This document shows, piece after piece, positions 1 to 9,855 of a stretch of 41,526 bases of DNA. This DNA is from Desulfurellales bacterium (GTDB taxonomy: Bacteria > Campylobacterota_A > Desulfurellia > Desulfurellales > Hippeaceae): contig JALVTR010000052.1 of NCBI GenBank assembly GCA_027035885.1, positions 1 to 41,526 of the forward strand. Direction: 5' to 3'. A model generated the notes under the pieces. That model saw nothing but the letters and a program-made list of their open reading frames with translations. It was not told the DNA's origin and did no database searches. The position numbers were made by a program, and so were the translations under genes. How positions within the stretch are numbered: the stretch's first letter is position 1; the number at the start of each line of letters is the position of its first letter.

Positions 1-435
1 TTGAGGATATCCGAGCTTGTAAATTTGAAGGTTTCGGATATTTTATTTGACAGCGGTTTTGTTAGGGTTAAGGGAAAGGGTAATAAAGAGAGGTTTGTCC
101 CTATTGACAGAAAGACGCTTGAGATTACTAAAGATTATGTGAAAGCAAGGAATTACTATTGCAAAGGTTACTTATTTCTTTCAAACAGGAAAAGACCATT
201 TACAAGGCAGGGTATGTGGAAGGTTGTAAAGAGAAAATTTGTAAAGGTTGGGTTGGATGTTAAACCACATACGTTGAGGCATATGTTTGCAACACATATG
301 CTTGAAAATGGGGCAAATATCAGGGCAGTCCAAGATATGTTGGGTCATGAAAGTGTTACTACGACACAAATATATACGGAAATATCTGATAATTCACTTA
401 GAAAAGCTTTTGATAAGTTTGATGTGATAAAATGA
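1..435 (+). CDS. Tyrosine recombinase, XerC/XerD-type, C-terminal catalytic part (5' end truncated by the window)
   Basis: Contains HTLRHMFATHMLENGANIRAVQDMLGHESVTTTQIYTE, the HxLRH...LGH...TxxY catalytic signature of tyrosine recombinases; MRISELVNLKVSDI start matches an internal region of Xer. Confidence 0.9.
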   Translation: MRISELVNLKVSDILFDSGFVRVKGKGNKERFVPIDRKTLEITKDYVKARNYYCKGYLFLSNRKRPFTRQGMWKVVKRKFVKVGLDVKPHTLRHMFATHMLENGANIRAVQDMLGHESVTTTQIYTEISDNSLRKAFDKFDVIK

Positions 436-1067
436 AGATTGCAAGTATAATTGTAGCAGCTGGAGAGGGTAAAAGATTTGGCAGGAAGAAACAGTTTGAA
501 AAGGTTAGTAACGAAAGAATCGTGCTTGATTACAGCGTAGAAAAACTCATCAAATACGGTGAAGTTGTAATCGTTTCAAAGATAGAGGATATGGAGTTTA
601 TAAAAAAGAGGTATAATTTAAAGGTTGTTGAAGGTGGGAAAGAAAGAAAAAACTCGGTTTTAAATGGCCTTTTGTATTTGAGCGAATGCGATATAGTCCT
701 GGTACACGATGCTGTAAGACCCGTTTTAGTGGGGCTTGACATTGAAAGATTAATAAAAGAGGCTTTGGAATTTGGTGCAGCAATATTTTATATACCCGTA
801 AACGATACTGTGAAACTGAAAAGCGAAAGTTTCTCTATTGCAACGCTTGATCGAAAGAAACTTGTACTTTCTCAAACCCCTCAAGCATTCGATTTTAGAA
901 AGTTAATTAATGTAATGAGGAAGTACGTAGATGAGGGTAACTTCACGGATGAGGCGGCGCTGTGGGAAAAGTTCTATGGTAGGGTTAAACTCGTAGGAGG
1001 ATCCAAGAAAAATATAAAAATCACAACAAAGGAGGACTTGGAGATAGCTAAATGTCTTTTAGAATAG
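432..1067 (+). CDS. ispD: 2-C-methyl-D-erythritol 4-phosphate cytidylyltransferase
   Basis: N-terminal AAGEGKRFGRKKQF, VHDAVRP, QTPQAF motifs; directly followed by ispF. Confidence 0.93.
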   Translation: MKIASIIVAAGEGKRFGRKKQFEKVSNERIVLDYSVEKLIKYGEVVIVSKIEDMEFIKKRYNLKVVEGGKERKNSVLNGLLYLSECDIVLVHDAVRPVLVGLDIERLIKEALEFGAAIFYIPVNDTVKLKSESFSIATLDRKKLVLSQTPQAFDFRKLINVMRKYVDEGNFTDEAALWEKFYGRVKLVGGSKKNIKITTKEDLEIAKCLLE

Positions 1068-1549
1068 GGTTTGGTTATGATGTACATCGGCTAGAAAAGG
1101 GAAGAAAACTCATATTAGGCGGCGTTGACATAAATTATAAATATGGACTGTTGGGTCATTCAGACGCTGACTGCCTAACGCATGCTATTTGCGATGCATT
1201 AATTGGTGCATTAGGATATGGAGACATTGGAGAACTTTTTCCTGATACAGACTCTAAATATAAGGACATGAAAAGTTTATTTTTCTTGAGTAGAATAAAA
1301 GAATTAATAAATGAAGCGGGCTTTGAAGTTATAAACATAGACGCTACCGTAGTGATGCAAGAACCAAAAATATCACCTTACAAAAGAGCTATGGAAAAAA
1401 ACATAGCAAATGCCTTAAAAATAAATACAGAAAAGATAAATATTAAAGCAAGTACAACGGAATTTTTAGGGTTTGAGGGAAAAAAAGAAGGCGTAAGCGC
1501 CTATGCTGTAGCGATGCTTGAGGAGGCTGGCTATGGGAGAATTTGGTAA
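1052..1549 (+). CDS. ispF: 2-C-methyl-D-erythritol 2,4-cyclodiphosphate synthase
   Basis: RIGFGYDVHRLEKGRKLILGGV and GHSDADCLTHAICDALIGALGYGDIGELFPDTD motifs; 16-nt overlap with ispD. Confidence 0.95.
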   Translation: MSFRIGFGYDVHRLEKGRKLILGGVDINYKYGLLGHSDADCLTHAICDALIGALGYGDIGELFPDTDSKYKDMKSLFFLSRIKELINEAGFEVINIDATVVMQEPKISPYKRAMEKNIANALKINTEKINIKASTTEFLGFEGKKEGVSAYAVAMLEEAGYGRIW

Positions 1550-1754
1550 AATATTAGTTCTTTTAGGAGCTATTTTAATATTAACAGGATTATTCTTTAT
1601 GTACATACCAAGCTTAACAAAAATACCATTTGGTAAGCTCCCTGGAGACATCGTAATAAAAAAAGATAATTTTACGTTTTACTTTCCTCTTGCAAGCAGT
1701 ATTATTTTAAGTATAATTTTAACCGTTATTTTTTATTTTTTTGGAAGGAAGTAA
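1533..1754 (+). CDS. DUF2905-type small membrane protein
   Basis: MGEFGKILVLLGAILILTGLFFMYIPSLTKIPFGKLPGDIVIKKDNFTFYFPLASSIILSIILTVIFYF; GKLPGDI...YFPLA pattern. Start moved to ATG 1533, which has GAGGAGG upstream. Confidence 0.75.
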   Translation: MGEFGKILVLLGAILILTGLFFMYIPSLTKIPFGKLPGDIVIKKDNFTFYFPLASSIILSIILTVIFYFFGRK

Positions 1755-1766
1755 GGAGGTTATTTT

Positions 1767-2072
1767 ATGTTTTCATTAATTCCAACAGCCTATGCCGCGG
1801 GAAAGGCAGCTGGACAATCAAATATGATTGAGCAACTTTTACCGTTAATTTTAATCATTGTTGTGTTTTATGTATTTTTGATCTTACCACAACAGAAACA
1901 AAAAAAGAAACATAAGGAATTTATAGAGTCCTTAAAAAGGGGTGATAAAATCATAACATCAAGTGGAATATATGGAACGATAGTCAAGGTTGGTGAGAAG
2001 GACCTAACAATAGAAGTATCAGATGGAGTTAACGTAAAAATCACAAAAAGCAGTGTAGCCGCAAGGCAATAA
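1767..2072 (+). CDS. yajC: Preprotein translocase subunit YajC
   Basis: One TM helix then LPQQKQKKKHKEFIESLKRGDKIITSSGIYGTIVKVGEKDLTIEV; immediately upstream of secD. Confidence 0.93.
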   Translation: MFSLIPTAYAAGKAAGQSNMIEQLLPLILIIVVFYVFLILPQQKQKKKHKEFIESLKRGDKIITSSGIYGTIVKVGEKDLTIEVSDGVNVKITKSSVAARQ

Positions 2073-2094
2073 GTTTTAAGGAAGGGTTAGGCAG

Positions 2095-3699
2095 ATGAAA
2101 ACATCCACTTGGATGAAATTAATAATTGTTCTACTTGTTGTTGCCATTTTTGGAGTTTATACCTTACCTACGATTATCGGAAAGAAAAACACCAAATATA
2201 TATCTGAACTTGTTGGCGGGATTTTGCCGACAGATACTATAAATTTGGGTTTAGATCTAAAGGGTGGAATGCACCTTGTCTTGGGTGTTGAAACGGATAA
2301 AGCCGTTTTTTCTGTTTTATCGAGAGCTGCAAACAACTTACAACAGCAGCTTTTAAATGCAAAGATAGCCGCGGATAATGTTATACCTTCGAGTAAAGAC
2401 GCAACAATCAAGATACACTTAGTTGATCAGAAAGATACCAATAAAGCTATAGATATAATTATGAACAATTTTCCCAATTACAAGATCATTTCTGAGGGAC
2501 AACCAATAGTTATAAAACTCAAGGAACAGATAGTTGAAAAAATAAAAAATCAGGCCGTTGAACAGGCTATAAACGTTATAAGAAATAGGGTCAATCAATT
2601 TGGTGTAACGGAACCCACAGTAGTTAGGGAAGGTGAGGATCATATAGTTGTAGATCTGCCGGGCATAAAGAATGCCAATAGAGCTGTTAAGCTACTCGGT
2701 GAAACAGCAAGACTTGAGTTACATCTCGTAGATGATTCTGTTAGTGTTGCTGATGCATTAAATGGAAACCTTCCTCCTGATGATGAAATTCTCTATGAAA
2801 TTAAAAGGGACCCAACAACCGGAGAGGTTACAAAAGTTCCCTTTGTTGTAAAAAAAGAGCCTATAATAACGGGAAATATGATAACGAATGCTCATGTAAT
2901 GTTCGGTGGAACTTTAAATCAACCCTACGTTGCATTTGAATTAAATTCAGAAGGTTCAAAAATCTTCGCAGATTTCACTGCCACACATATAGGAAAAAGA
3001 CTTGCAATTGTTTTGGATAATGTAATTTACTCTGCACCTGTCATTCAAAGCAGAATAGGCGGCGGTAGAGGTGAGATTACGGGTAACTTTACACTCGAAG
3101 AAGCACACGATCTTGCACTTGTTTTACGTAGCGGTTCTTTACCTGCTCCTGTTAAGATTTTGCAAAAGGTCACAATAGGTCCTTCGCTTGGTAAGATTTC
3201 AATAGAAAAGGGTAGAAAGGCTATGATCTTTGGGGCTTTAGCAGTTATTTTGTTCATGATTTTTTACTATCGATTATCAGGACTGCTTGCCGATTTGGCA
3301 ATGACCTTGAATATCATCATTATATTTGGGACAATGGTGATATTGAATGCAACATTAACACTGCCAGGATTAGCAGGTATAGCTTTAACTGTTGGTATGG
3401 CTGTAGATGCAAACGTTTTGATTTATGAGCGTATAAGAGAAGAACTGCTTATAGGCAGAAGCGTTCACGATGCCGTTAACACGGGCTACGCAAGGGCATT
3501 TATAACGATTTTGGACGCAAATATAACAACTCTAATTGTTGCGTTGATGTTATATCAATTTGGTAGCGGTCCAGTTAAGGGATTTGGAATAACAATGGCA
3601 ATTGGGCTTTTGGCCAATATATTTACTGCAGTGACATTCACAAAGACCGTATTTGATATTGTACTTGAAAAATTCAGACCCCAGAGGTTGAGTATTTAG
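2095..3699 (+). CDS. secD: Protein translocase subunit SecD
   Basis: LGLDLKGGMHLVL, NRVNQFGVTEP, GMAVDANVLIYERIREE motifs. Confidence 0.96.
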   Translation: MKTSTWMKLIIVLLVVAIFGVYTLPTIIGKKNTKYISELVGGILPTDTINLGLDLKGGMHLVLGVETDKAVFSVLSRAANNLQQQLLNAKIAADNVIPSSKDATIKIHLVDQKDTNKAIDIIMNNFPNYKIISEGQPIVIKLKEQIVEKIKNQAVEQAINVIRNRVNQFGVTEPTVVREGEDHIVVDLPGIKNANRAVKLLGETARLELHLVDDSVSVADALNGNLPPDDEILYEIKRDPTTGEVTKVPFVVKKEPIITGNMITNAHVMFGGTLNQPYVAFELNSEGSKIFADFTATHIGKRLAIVLDNVIYSAPVIQSRIGGGRGEITGNFTLEEAHDLALVLRSGSLPAPVKILQKVTIGPSLGKISIEKGRKAMIFGALAVILFMIFYYRLSGLLADLAMTLNIIIIFGTMVILNATLTLPGLAGIALTVGMAVDANVLIYERIREELLIGRSVHDAVNTGYARAFITILDANITTLIVALMLYQFGSGPVKGFGITMAIGLLANIFTAVTFTKTVFDIVLEKFRPQRLSI

Positions 3700-3708
3700 G
3701 AGAGTGAT

Positions 3709-4683
3709 ATGGTTCAGATAGTTAAGCCTGGCGTTTTGATAGATTTTGTATCAAAATTCAAAATAGCGGTGTCTATTTCAATTATTTTAATCATTATAGG
3801 TATTGGTCATCTAATTATAAAAGGACCTAAATTGGGCATTGAATTTAAGGGGGGAACTTCCATCCAGTTGGAGTTTAATAAACCAATTAAAGTTACACAG
3901 TTAAGAGATGCTATAAAAGATTCTAAGATATTTAGTGATTCGAGAATACAAAACATAGGCAGCTCTAATAAACGATTTATCGTTTATACAAAGGTTTCAA
4001 CCTCATCTACAACAAGGAGCATTGAAGACAAGATAAAGCCGTTGCTTAAAAACAAATTCGGCAGCACCTTTAAGATTTTAGAAGTAGACATGGTAGGTCC
4101 AAAGATAGGTAAAGAGTTTAAGGACAAAGGGATTATAGCTATCGTTCTGTCTCTGATTGCAATCCTGATTTACATAAGCTTGAGATTTCAATATAGATTT
4201 GCCTTTGGCGCAATACTGGCGCTAATTCACGATGTTTTAATAACTGTTGGGTTTTTAAGCCTTTTTGGATATGAATTTACGCTTGATGTTGTCGCAGCTA
4301 TTCTAACAATTGTGGGCTATTCAGTTAATGATACAATTGTTATATTTGACAGAATCAGAGAAAAGGTTAAGTCAAATAGAAAGTTGTCAAATGTTGATGC
4401 CATAAATCAGGGCATCAGCGAAACGCTTTCAAGGACAGTTTTGACTGCAGGTACAACGCTCTTTGTTGTTTTGGCATTGTTTCTATTCGGTGGGCATGCA
4501 CTCAAGGGTATGTCTTTTGCATTGCTTGTAGGTATAATATCCGGCACCTATTCCTCGATATTCATTGCTTCACCGATTCTATTGTTATTTAAAGGTCAGC
4601 TTATGCCTGAGAAAAAAGAGGTAGAGTCGGCCGACAGATTCAAACAGCAGATTGAATTCGATATTAAGCAAAGGGGTGGTTAA
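3709..4683 (+). CDS. secF: Protein translocase subunit SecF
   Basis: GIEFKGGTSIQLEF, GYSVNDTIVIFDRIREK, RTVLTAGTTLFVVLALFLFGG motifs. Confidence 0.96.
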   Translation: MVQIVKPGVLIDFVSKFKIAVSISIILIIIGIGHLIIKGPKLGIEFKGGTSIQLEFNKPIKVTQLRDAIKDSKIFSDSRIQNIGSSNKRFIVYTKVSTSSTTRSIEDKIKPLLKNKFGSTFKILEVDMVGPKIGKEFKDKGIIAIVLSLIAILIYISLRFQYRFAFGAILALIHDVLITVGFLSLFGYEFTLDVVAAILTIVGYSVNDTIVIFDRIREKVKSNRKLSNVDAINQGISETLSRTVLTAGTTLFVVLALFLFGGHALKGMSFALLVGIISGTYSSIFIASPILLLFKGQLMPEKKEVESADRFKQQIEFDIKQRGG

Positions 4684-4769
4684 AGGTTCAGCTTGAAGCT
4701 TTCTTATCCTTATTTAGGGATAAGAGAAAAGCCTATCGAATCATCCTTCACATAACATCAGAACATAGT

Positions 4770-7373
4770 TTGTATATTGAGTTTAAAGGTAGCCTGCGGA
4801 GGCTCTATGAACATCTAAAGAACTCACAAGATGCAGATAAGTCTTTACTTTATTTCCATGATTTATTGGTTAACTCAACTGCTAAATCCACTATATTTGA
4901 GCTTCTGATTTCTTTTAATGTTGTTGGGGAAATTTTATTTGGCATATTTTCTCAATCAGAAACATTGTCTGTTTTCCTCATAAACAACCCAGAATATCTG
5001 TTTTGGTTAATCGAAAATGAAACACTCGCAAACAAAAAAAACAAAAATGATTACTATCTTGAAGCGGAAGAGCTGATAAGTTCAGTATCAAATATAGCCA
5101 AAAAAGAGTATTTACTTAGGTATTACAGAAAGAGGGAATATCTACGCATTGCAACGAGGGAAATTGTAAATGCATGCCCATTTGAACATATTTTGGAAGA
5201 GTTGTCTGATCTTGCGGAAGCTCTGACTGAGGTTGCTCTCAAAATAGCCTATCTGAAGTTGAAATCCAAGCCAAGAAAGGAAGGTTTCTGTGTAATTGGT
5301 TTGGGGAAGTTGGGTAATAGGGAGCTTAACTTTTCAAGTGATATTGATTTAATTTTTGTTCACAAGGATGAAAAGAGGGGAGAGTTTTACAATAAGTTAT
5401 CGGCACAACTCGTTTCTACTCTATCTGAAAATAAAGAGGGTGGTTTTGTATACCGTGCGGATACGCGCTTAAGGCCAGGAGGTTTTTCTCATCCTTTGTC
5501 AATGTCCTTGAATGAATATGAAAATTATTATTATACATTTGGTCAGCCTTGGGAAAGAATTTCTCTTGTTAAGGCAAAAACTGTTGCTGGAGATATGGAA
5601 TTAGGGAGTGCATTCATCAAGCTGATAGAACCTTTTGTATTCCCTAAATCTTTGGATATTGAATATGTGAAAGAAATCAGAGGCTTGATGTTTAAGATAC
5701 ACAAAAACTTTGACAAAAGGAACTGCTATTTACCAGAGGCGATTCAGGATGTGAAAAAAGGAGTTGGCGGCATAAGAGAGATAGAATTTATAGTAAACTA
5801 TTTTCAGTTGATTTTGGGTGGGAAGAACAAAGCTCTAAGGCATGTATCAACGTGTAAAGGCCTGGAATTTTTGCAACAGATGGGCCTACTAAAAGAAGCT
5901 TCAAGACTTAAATCTATTTACATGTTTTTTAGAAAAATCGAACATAAAATTCAACTTAAGCAGGAAAAACAGACACAGAAGTTACCTTGCGAAAAAGGAG
6001 ATCTGGAATTTTTGGCAAAGACCATGAATATGGATTTCGACGTTTTTGTAAAAAAGTATATTCAAGATGCGAAGTTTGTTCATACAATTTTCAAAAAGAT
6101 ATTTATAGAGAAATCTGGTATTCCTATATTTAGCTCTTTGGATGACCTTGAAGGTTATTTGACAGAATCCGGTGTTGAAAATAGTTCAAAGATTTCAAAG
6201 CTAATCATAGATGCTGTGAAAAAGTACGTCGCAACTGGCATCAATAAGGAAAAAATTCAAAGTATATTCGATTATGCTTTCGATATGGTTAGGGATCTTG
6301 GCCTTTTTGATCAAGTTATTGTTGGTTTAAACAAGATTAATCCGTCTTATGTTGAAACGATTTTTGATTCAAAAGAACTATATAGGATTTTTATTAAAGT
6401 TTTAGCATTGGGTTACGGTGAAAAACTCATTAAAAATCCCCACCTTTTGGACGTATTATTGATTCCGTCTAAACTTGAATTTGAGAGCTTAACAAGAGAG
6501 GAAAAGGATAGAATAGAGTTTGAAATTGTTTTAAAGCTTCTTTCTGGAAACTACGAGCATAAAGATCTAAAACACACAACAAAATTTGCTTTAGAATTCA
6601 TTAAAAGTATATGTGAAAAGATGGATACAGATAAAAAAATAGCAGTTGTTGGGTATGGAAAGCTTGCAACAGGAGAGTTGTTTATTGGAAGTGACCTTGA
6701 TATTGTGTTTGTTTGTGAAGATGAACCTTATAAGTACAAAAATAGGATTGTTAAAATCACAAAGGAGTTGAAAAAACTATACGATGTGGATTTGAGATTA
6801 AGACCATACGGTGATAAAGGATCTGTTGTGGTTAATGTTAGCTATTTAAAGAAGTATTTTGAAAAGGAAGCATCATCATGGGAAAAGCAGGCCGCTCAAA
6901 AGTCAAAAATTATTTATTGTGGTTTTGGAAAAGAGAAGATAGAGAAAATTTATGAAGATTTTGCTTTGAATGATCCGCCAAGCAAGGAAAATATTTGGTC
7001 TATGTTTAAAAAGATTGAAGAGAATAAAGGTAGAGGTTTAGATATAAAGAGTTCAATGGGTTGTATAACAAATATAGAGTTTTTAGTTCAGGCAATTTGT
7101 TTTGAAAATGGGTGTATAGAGTATTCTAAAGGAACGTTGTATCTTATTGAAAAAATAGATAACTTGGAGTTTCGTCCTACATCGGAAATTAAGAGAGCAT
7201 ACTTGTTTTTCTTTAAGGTTTTGAATGCTTTAAGGGTTGCTAATAGGACATCAAAAATAGATGAAGAGGCTTTAAAGGTTTTGAATTTTCTATTGGATGA
7301 AAAGAATATCTTAGAAAGAGTAGAACATTTTAGGGTTCTAATAGAAAGCCTAAACACTGAGGTATTTGGATGA
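4770..7373 (+). CDS. glnE: Glutamine synthetase adenylyltransferase / deadenylylase
   Basis: Two nucleotidyltransferase modules: GKLGNRELNFSSDIDLIF...RADTRLRPGG and GYGKLATGELFIGSDLDIVF...VDLRLRPYG. Start codon uncertain (TTG 4770; the frame is open back to 4668). Confidence 0.92.
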   Translation: MYIEFKGSLRRLYEHLKNSQDADKSLLYFHDLLVNSTAKSTIFELLISFNVVGEILFGIFSQSETLSVFLINNPEYLFWLIENETLANKKNKNDYYLEAEELISSVSNIAKKEYLLRYYRKREYLRIATREIVNACPFEHILEELSDLAEALTEVALKIAYLKLKSKPRKEGFCVIGLGKLGNRELNFSSDIDLIFVHKDEKRGEFYNKLSAQLVSTLSENKEGGFVYRADTRLRPGGFSHPLSMSLNEYENYYYTFGQPWERISLVKAKTVAGDMELGSAFIKLIEPFVFPKSLDIEYVKEIRGLMFKIHKNFDKRNCYLPEAIQDVKKGVGGIREIEFIVNYFQLILGGKNKALRHVSTCKGLEFLQQMGLLKEASRLKSIYMFFRKIEHKIQLKQEKQTQKLPCEKGDLEFLAKTMNMDFDVFVKKYIQDAKFVHTIFKKIFIEKSGIPIFSSLDDLEGYLTESGVENSSKISKLIIDAVKKYVATGINKEKIQSIFDYAFDMVRDLGLFDQVIVGLNKINPSYVETIFDSKELYRIFIKVLALGYGEKLIKNPHLLDVLLIPSKLEFESLTREEKDRIEFEIVLKLLSGNYEHKDLKHTTKFALEFIKSICEKMDTDKKIAVVGYGKLATGELFIGSDLDIVFVCEDEPYKYKNRIVKITKELKKLYDVDLRLRPYGDKGSVVVNVSYLKKYFEKEASSWEKQAAQKSKIIYCGFGKEKIEKIYEDFALNDPPSKENIWSMFKKIEENKGRGLDIKSSMGCITNIEFLVQAICFENGCIEYSKGTLYLIEKIDNLEFRPTSEIKRAYLFFFKVLNALRVANRTSKIDEEALKVLNFLLDEKNILERVEHFRVLIESLNTEVFG

Positions 7374-7903
7374 TAGTGCTTGCCACCAAGTCTGAAGCAC
7401 GCAGGAAGCTTTTTAAGAAATGCAAAAGAAATGCGGTTTTTGCAAAAGCAGATATAGACGAGGGAAGGTTGGATGGTGAGCGAGTCGAGGATTACCTTCT
7501 AAGAGTCAGTTTTTTGAAGGCGTTTGTGTTTTACCAGCACAGCATTACCGTTATTGGTGCTGATACCGTTATAGAGTTTGAGGGTAAAATTATAGGAAAA
7601 CCAAAAGATGATGAAGAAGCCTTTTCTATACTTAAAATGTTATCGGGTGACTATCACAGATGCCTTACCGGCGTGACGATTTTAAAAAACGATAGGTGCA
7701 TCAGTTTTGTCAATGAGGCTATAGTTTACATGGAACGATTAGATGATTCCGAGATTTGGGAGTATGTGAAAAGTTGTGAGTATAAGGGGAAAGCGGCTGG
7801 TTATGCGATACAAAAAAAGGCAGGTCGGTTTATGAGAGTGGTTAGAGGTGATATAACTACCGTTGTAGGTTTGCCCATGAAAAAGTTGTGCAGTATTATT
7901 TGA
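7370..7903 (+). CDS. maf: Maf-family nucleotide pyrophosphatase
   Basis: LATKSEARRKLFKK, IGADTVIEFEGKIIGKPKDDEEAFSILKMLSG motifs; ATGA overlap with glnE. Confidence 0.92.
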   Translation: MIVLATKSEARRKLFKKCKRNAVFAKADIDEGRLDGERVEDYLLRVSFLKAFVFYQHSITVIGADTVIEFEGKIIGKPKDDEEAFSILKMLSGDYHRCLTGVTILKNDRCISFVNEAIVYMERLDDSEIWEYVKSCEYKGKAAGYAIQKKAGRFMRVVRGDITTVVGLPMKKLCSII

Positions 7904-7928
7904 ATATAGGGTAGTTTGGTTATATAAT
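7900..7928 (+). promoter_or_regulatory. Putative sigma70-type promoter upstream of ppiD-like gene
   Basis: -35 TTGAAT (7900-7905), 17-bp spacer, -10 TATAAT (7923-7928), followed by SD GGAGG before ATG 7960. Confidence 0.6.
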
Positions 7929-7959
7929 TCGCTTTAGTTTTTAAAAACGGAGGTAGGTT

Positions 7960-9855
7960 ATGCTTGATTTCTTAAGGAACAATATAAAAAAGTTTGCCAT
8001 TTTTCTTTGGATAGCGGCTGCTGCATTTATTATTGGTGGAGCGTACCTGTTTGTTAGAGGCCCATTCACAATGGGCAGCAATACTGCTATTCAAGTTGGC
8101 AACATAAAGATTAGTTTTCCAGAATACGAAAAGGCTTACAACAACGTTTACAAGTTTTACGTTCAACTACTGACACAACTAAAGGGCGGTAACTTCACGG
8201 ATGAAGATTTGAAAAAACTAAATATAAAACAAAAAACCATTGATATGTTAGTTCAAAGGGCTCTATTGCTTCAAGAAGCAAAGAAGGAGGGCATCAAAGT
8301 AACGGACGAGGATGTTTTAAGGGCCATAGAATCAAACCCTGCTTTTTTCTATAATGGCAAGTTTTCAAAGGAGAAGTATATTGCTATACTGAAGGCAAAC
8401 GGTATAAATCCAAAAGATTATGAGCAGTCATTAATGACAAGCCTGTATATAGATAAACTCAAGGCAAAGCTGTTTAAAAATATAAGGGTCACAGACCAAG
8501 AGGCGAGAAGATTCTTTGAAAAGAATTACACAACTGTAGATGTTGAGTTTACGCAGTTTAACCCTGCTAATTTTAAAAGAGCAGTAAAGGTTAAAGATAA
8601 AGCACTGAAAGAATATTATGGTAAACACAAGAACGATTATCGTGTACCAACAAAGATAAAATTTAAGTACTTAGCTATTCCTTTAAGTTATGTTGAAAAA
8701 GACATCAATGTTACAGATAACGAAACGAAGAAATTCTATGAGGAGCACCCGAGATTTTTCTATGTTCCTCTGAGAATAAGGGTTGCACATATATTAATAG
8801 CAAAAAAAGACAATATGACAGATAAACAGTTAAAAGAGAAGGCAGAGAAGATTTACAAAATGATAATGGATAAAAAAATCACGTTCAAAGAAGCTGCTAA
8901 GAGGTTTTCGAATGATAGATTTACAAAAAATGTTGGTGGGGATTTAGGGTATGTCACTAAAGACATGGTCTTGAAAAGTTTTTGGAATCATATCGTGGAA
9001 TTGAAAAAAGGAGAAATATCTAAGCCATTTAAGACAAAGTTTGGCTACCACATTGCCATGGTTGAGGATATAAAGAAGCCCTTTGAAAGACCTTATGATA
9101 GTGTTAAAAACCAGATAAAGGAATATCTAAGAACAGCAGAAGCCAAAAAGAAATGGTTCATTGTTGCGGATAAGATATTTGTGTATATAAGGGATCACCA
9201 CTTGACACTGGATAGTGCAGCTAAAAAATACAGGTTGAAGATTAGAGAGAGTGATTCTATGAGTCTAAAGAAACCAGAAGCACCTTTCACTTCCGAAATG
9301 GTTCAAAATGCACTTCTTACGGGTAAAGATGTGCTTTTAGGACCCGATCTATCGAATGATGGATACTTGATTTATAAAATGATCGACAAGAAACAGTCGT
9401 ACATACCGAAGTTTGAGACGGTGAAAAAGAAAGTTAAGGATGATTACATAGATTTTGAGGCAGAAAGGCTTGCGAAAGAGAAGGTAAAAGAGTTTTTAGA
9501 TGAGCTTAAAAAAGATAAGGATTTCAAAGAATTATGCTCTCAATTTGGATTAAAGGCTGAAGTAGTTGATAAGTTAGGTAAATTTACTCCTTCTGATAAA
9601 TTCCCTTGCTCTTACAAAGAAGATGTTATGGACGCGATTTTTTCAAAAGGCGAGGGATATAAGGGCATATGCCAATACAAGGGTAAGCTCTATGTATTTG
9701 ATGTTTTAAACAAAAAGTTCGATGAAGGTGAATTTGAGAAACTGAAGAAAAGCATAAAACAACAGCTTTTAGCGCAAGAAGAGAACGAGATTTTAGAGAA
9801 ACTGATAGAAAGACTTAAGAAAGAAATAAAAATAAAAATTAATCCTAAACTATGA
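7960..9855 (+). CDS. PpiD/SurA-like membrane-anchored peptidyl-prolyl isomerase (parvulin)
   Basis: N-terminal TM (KKFAIFLWIAAAAFIIGGAYLFV), SurA_N-like region, parvulin domain RIRVAHILIAKK...FKEAAKRFSND...GGDLGYV...KTKFGYHIAMVED. Confidence 0.88.
   Translation: MLDFLRNNIKKFAIFLWIAAAAFIIGGAYLFVRGPFTMGSNTAIQVGNIKISFPEYEKAYNNVYKFYVQLLTQLKGGNFTDEDLKKLNIKQKTIDMLVQRALLLQEAKKEGIKVTDEDVLRAIESNPAFFYNGKFSKEKYIAILKANGINPKDYEQSLMTSLYIDKLKAKLFKNIRVTDQEARRFFEKNYTTVDVEFTQFNPANFKRAVKVKDKALKEYYGKHKNDYRVPTKIKFKYLAIPLSYVEKDINVTDNETKKFYEEHPRFFYVPLRIRVAHILIAKKDNMTDKQLKEKAEKIYKMIMDKKITFKEAAKRFSNDRFTKNVGGDLGYVTKDMVLKSFWNHIVELKKGEISKPFKTKFGYHIAMVEDIKKPFERPYDSVKNQIKEYLRTAEAKKKWFIVADKIFVYIRDHHLTLDSAAKKYRLKIRESDSMSLKKPEAPFTSEMVQNALLTGKDVLLGPDLSNDGYLIYKMIDKKQSYIPKFETVKKKVKDDYIDFEAERLAKEKVKEFLDELKKDKDFKELCSQFGLKAEVVDKLGKFTPSDKFPCSYKEDVMDAIFSKGEGYKGICQYKGKLYVFDVLNKKFDEGEFEKLKKSIKQQLLAQEENEILEKLIERLKKEIKIKINPKL

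Noticed and set aside
1-435. Xer recombinase at the left edge as a marker of an integrative element
   Set aside because: It is directly fused to ispD and looks like a housekeeping XerC/D; only the C-terminal half is visible.
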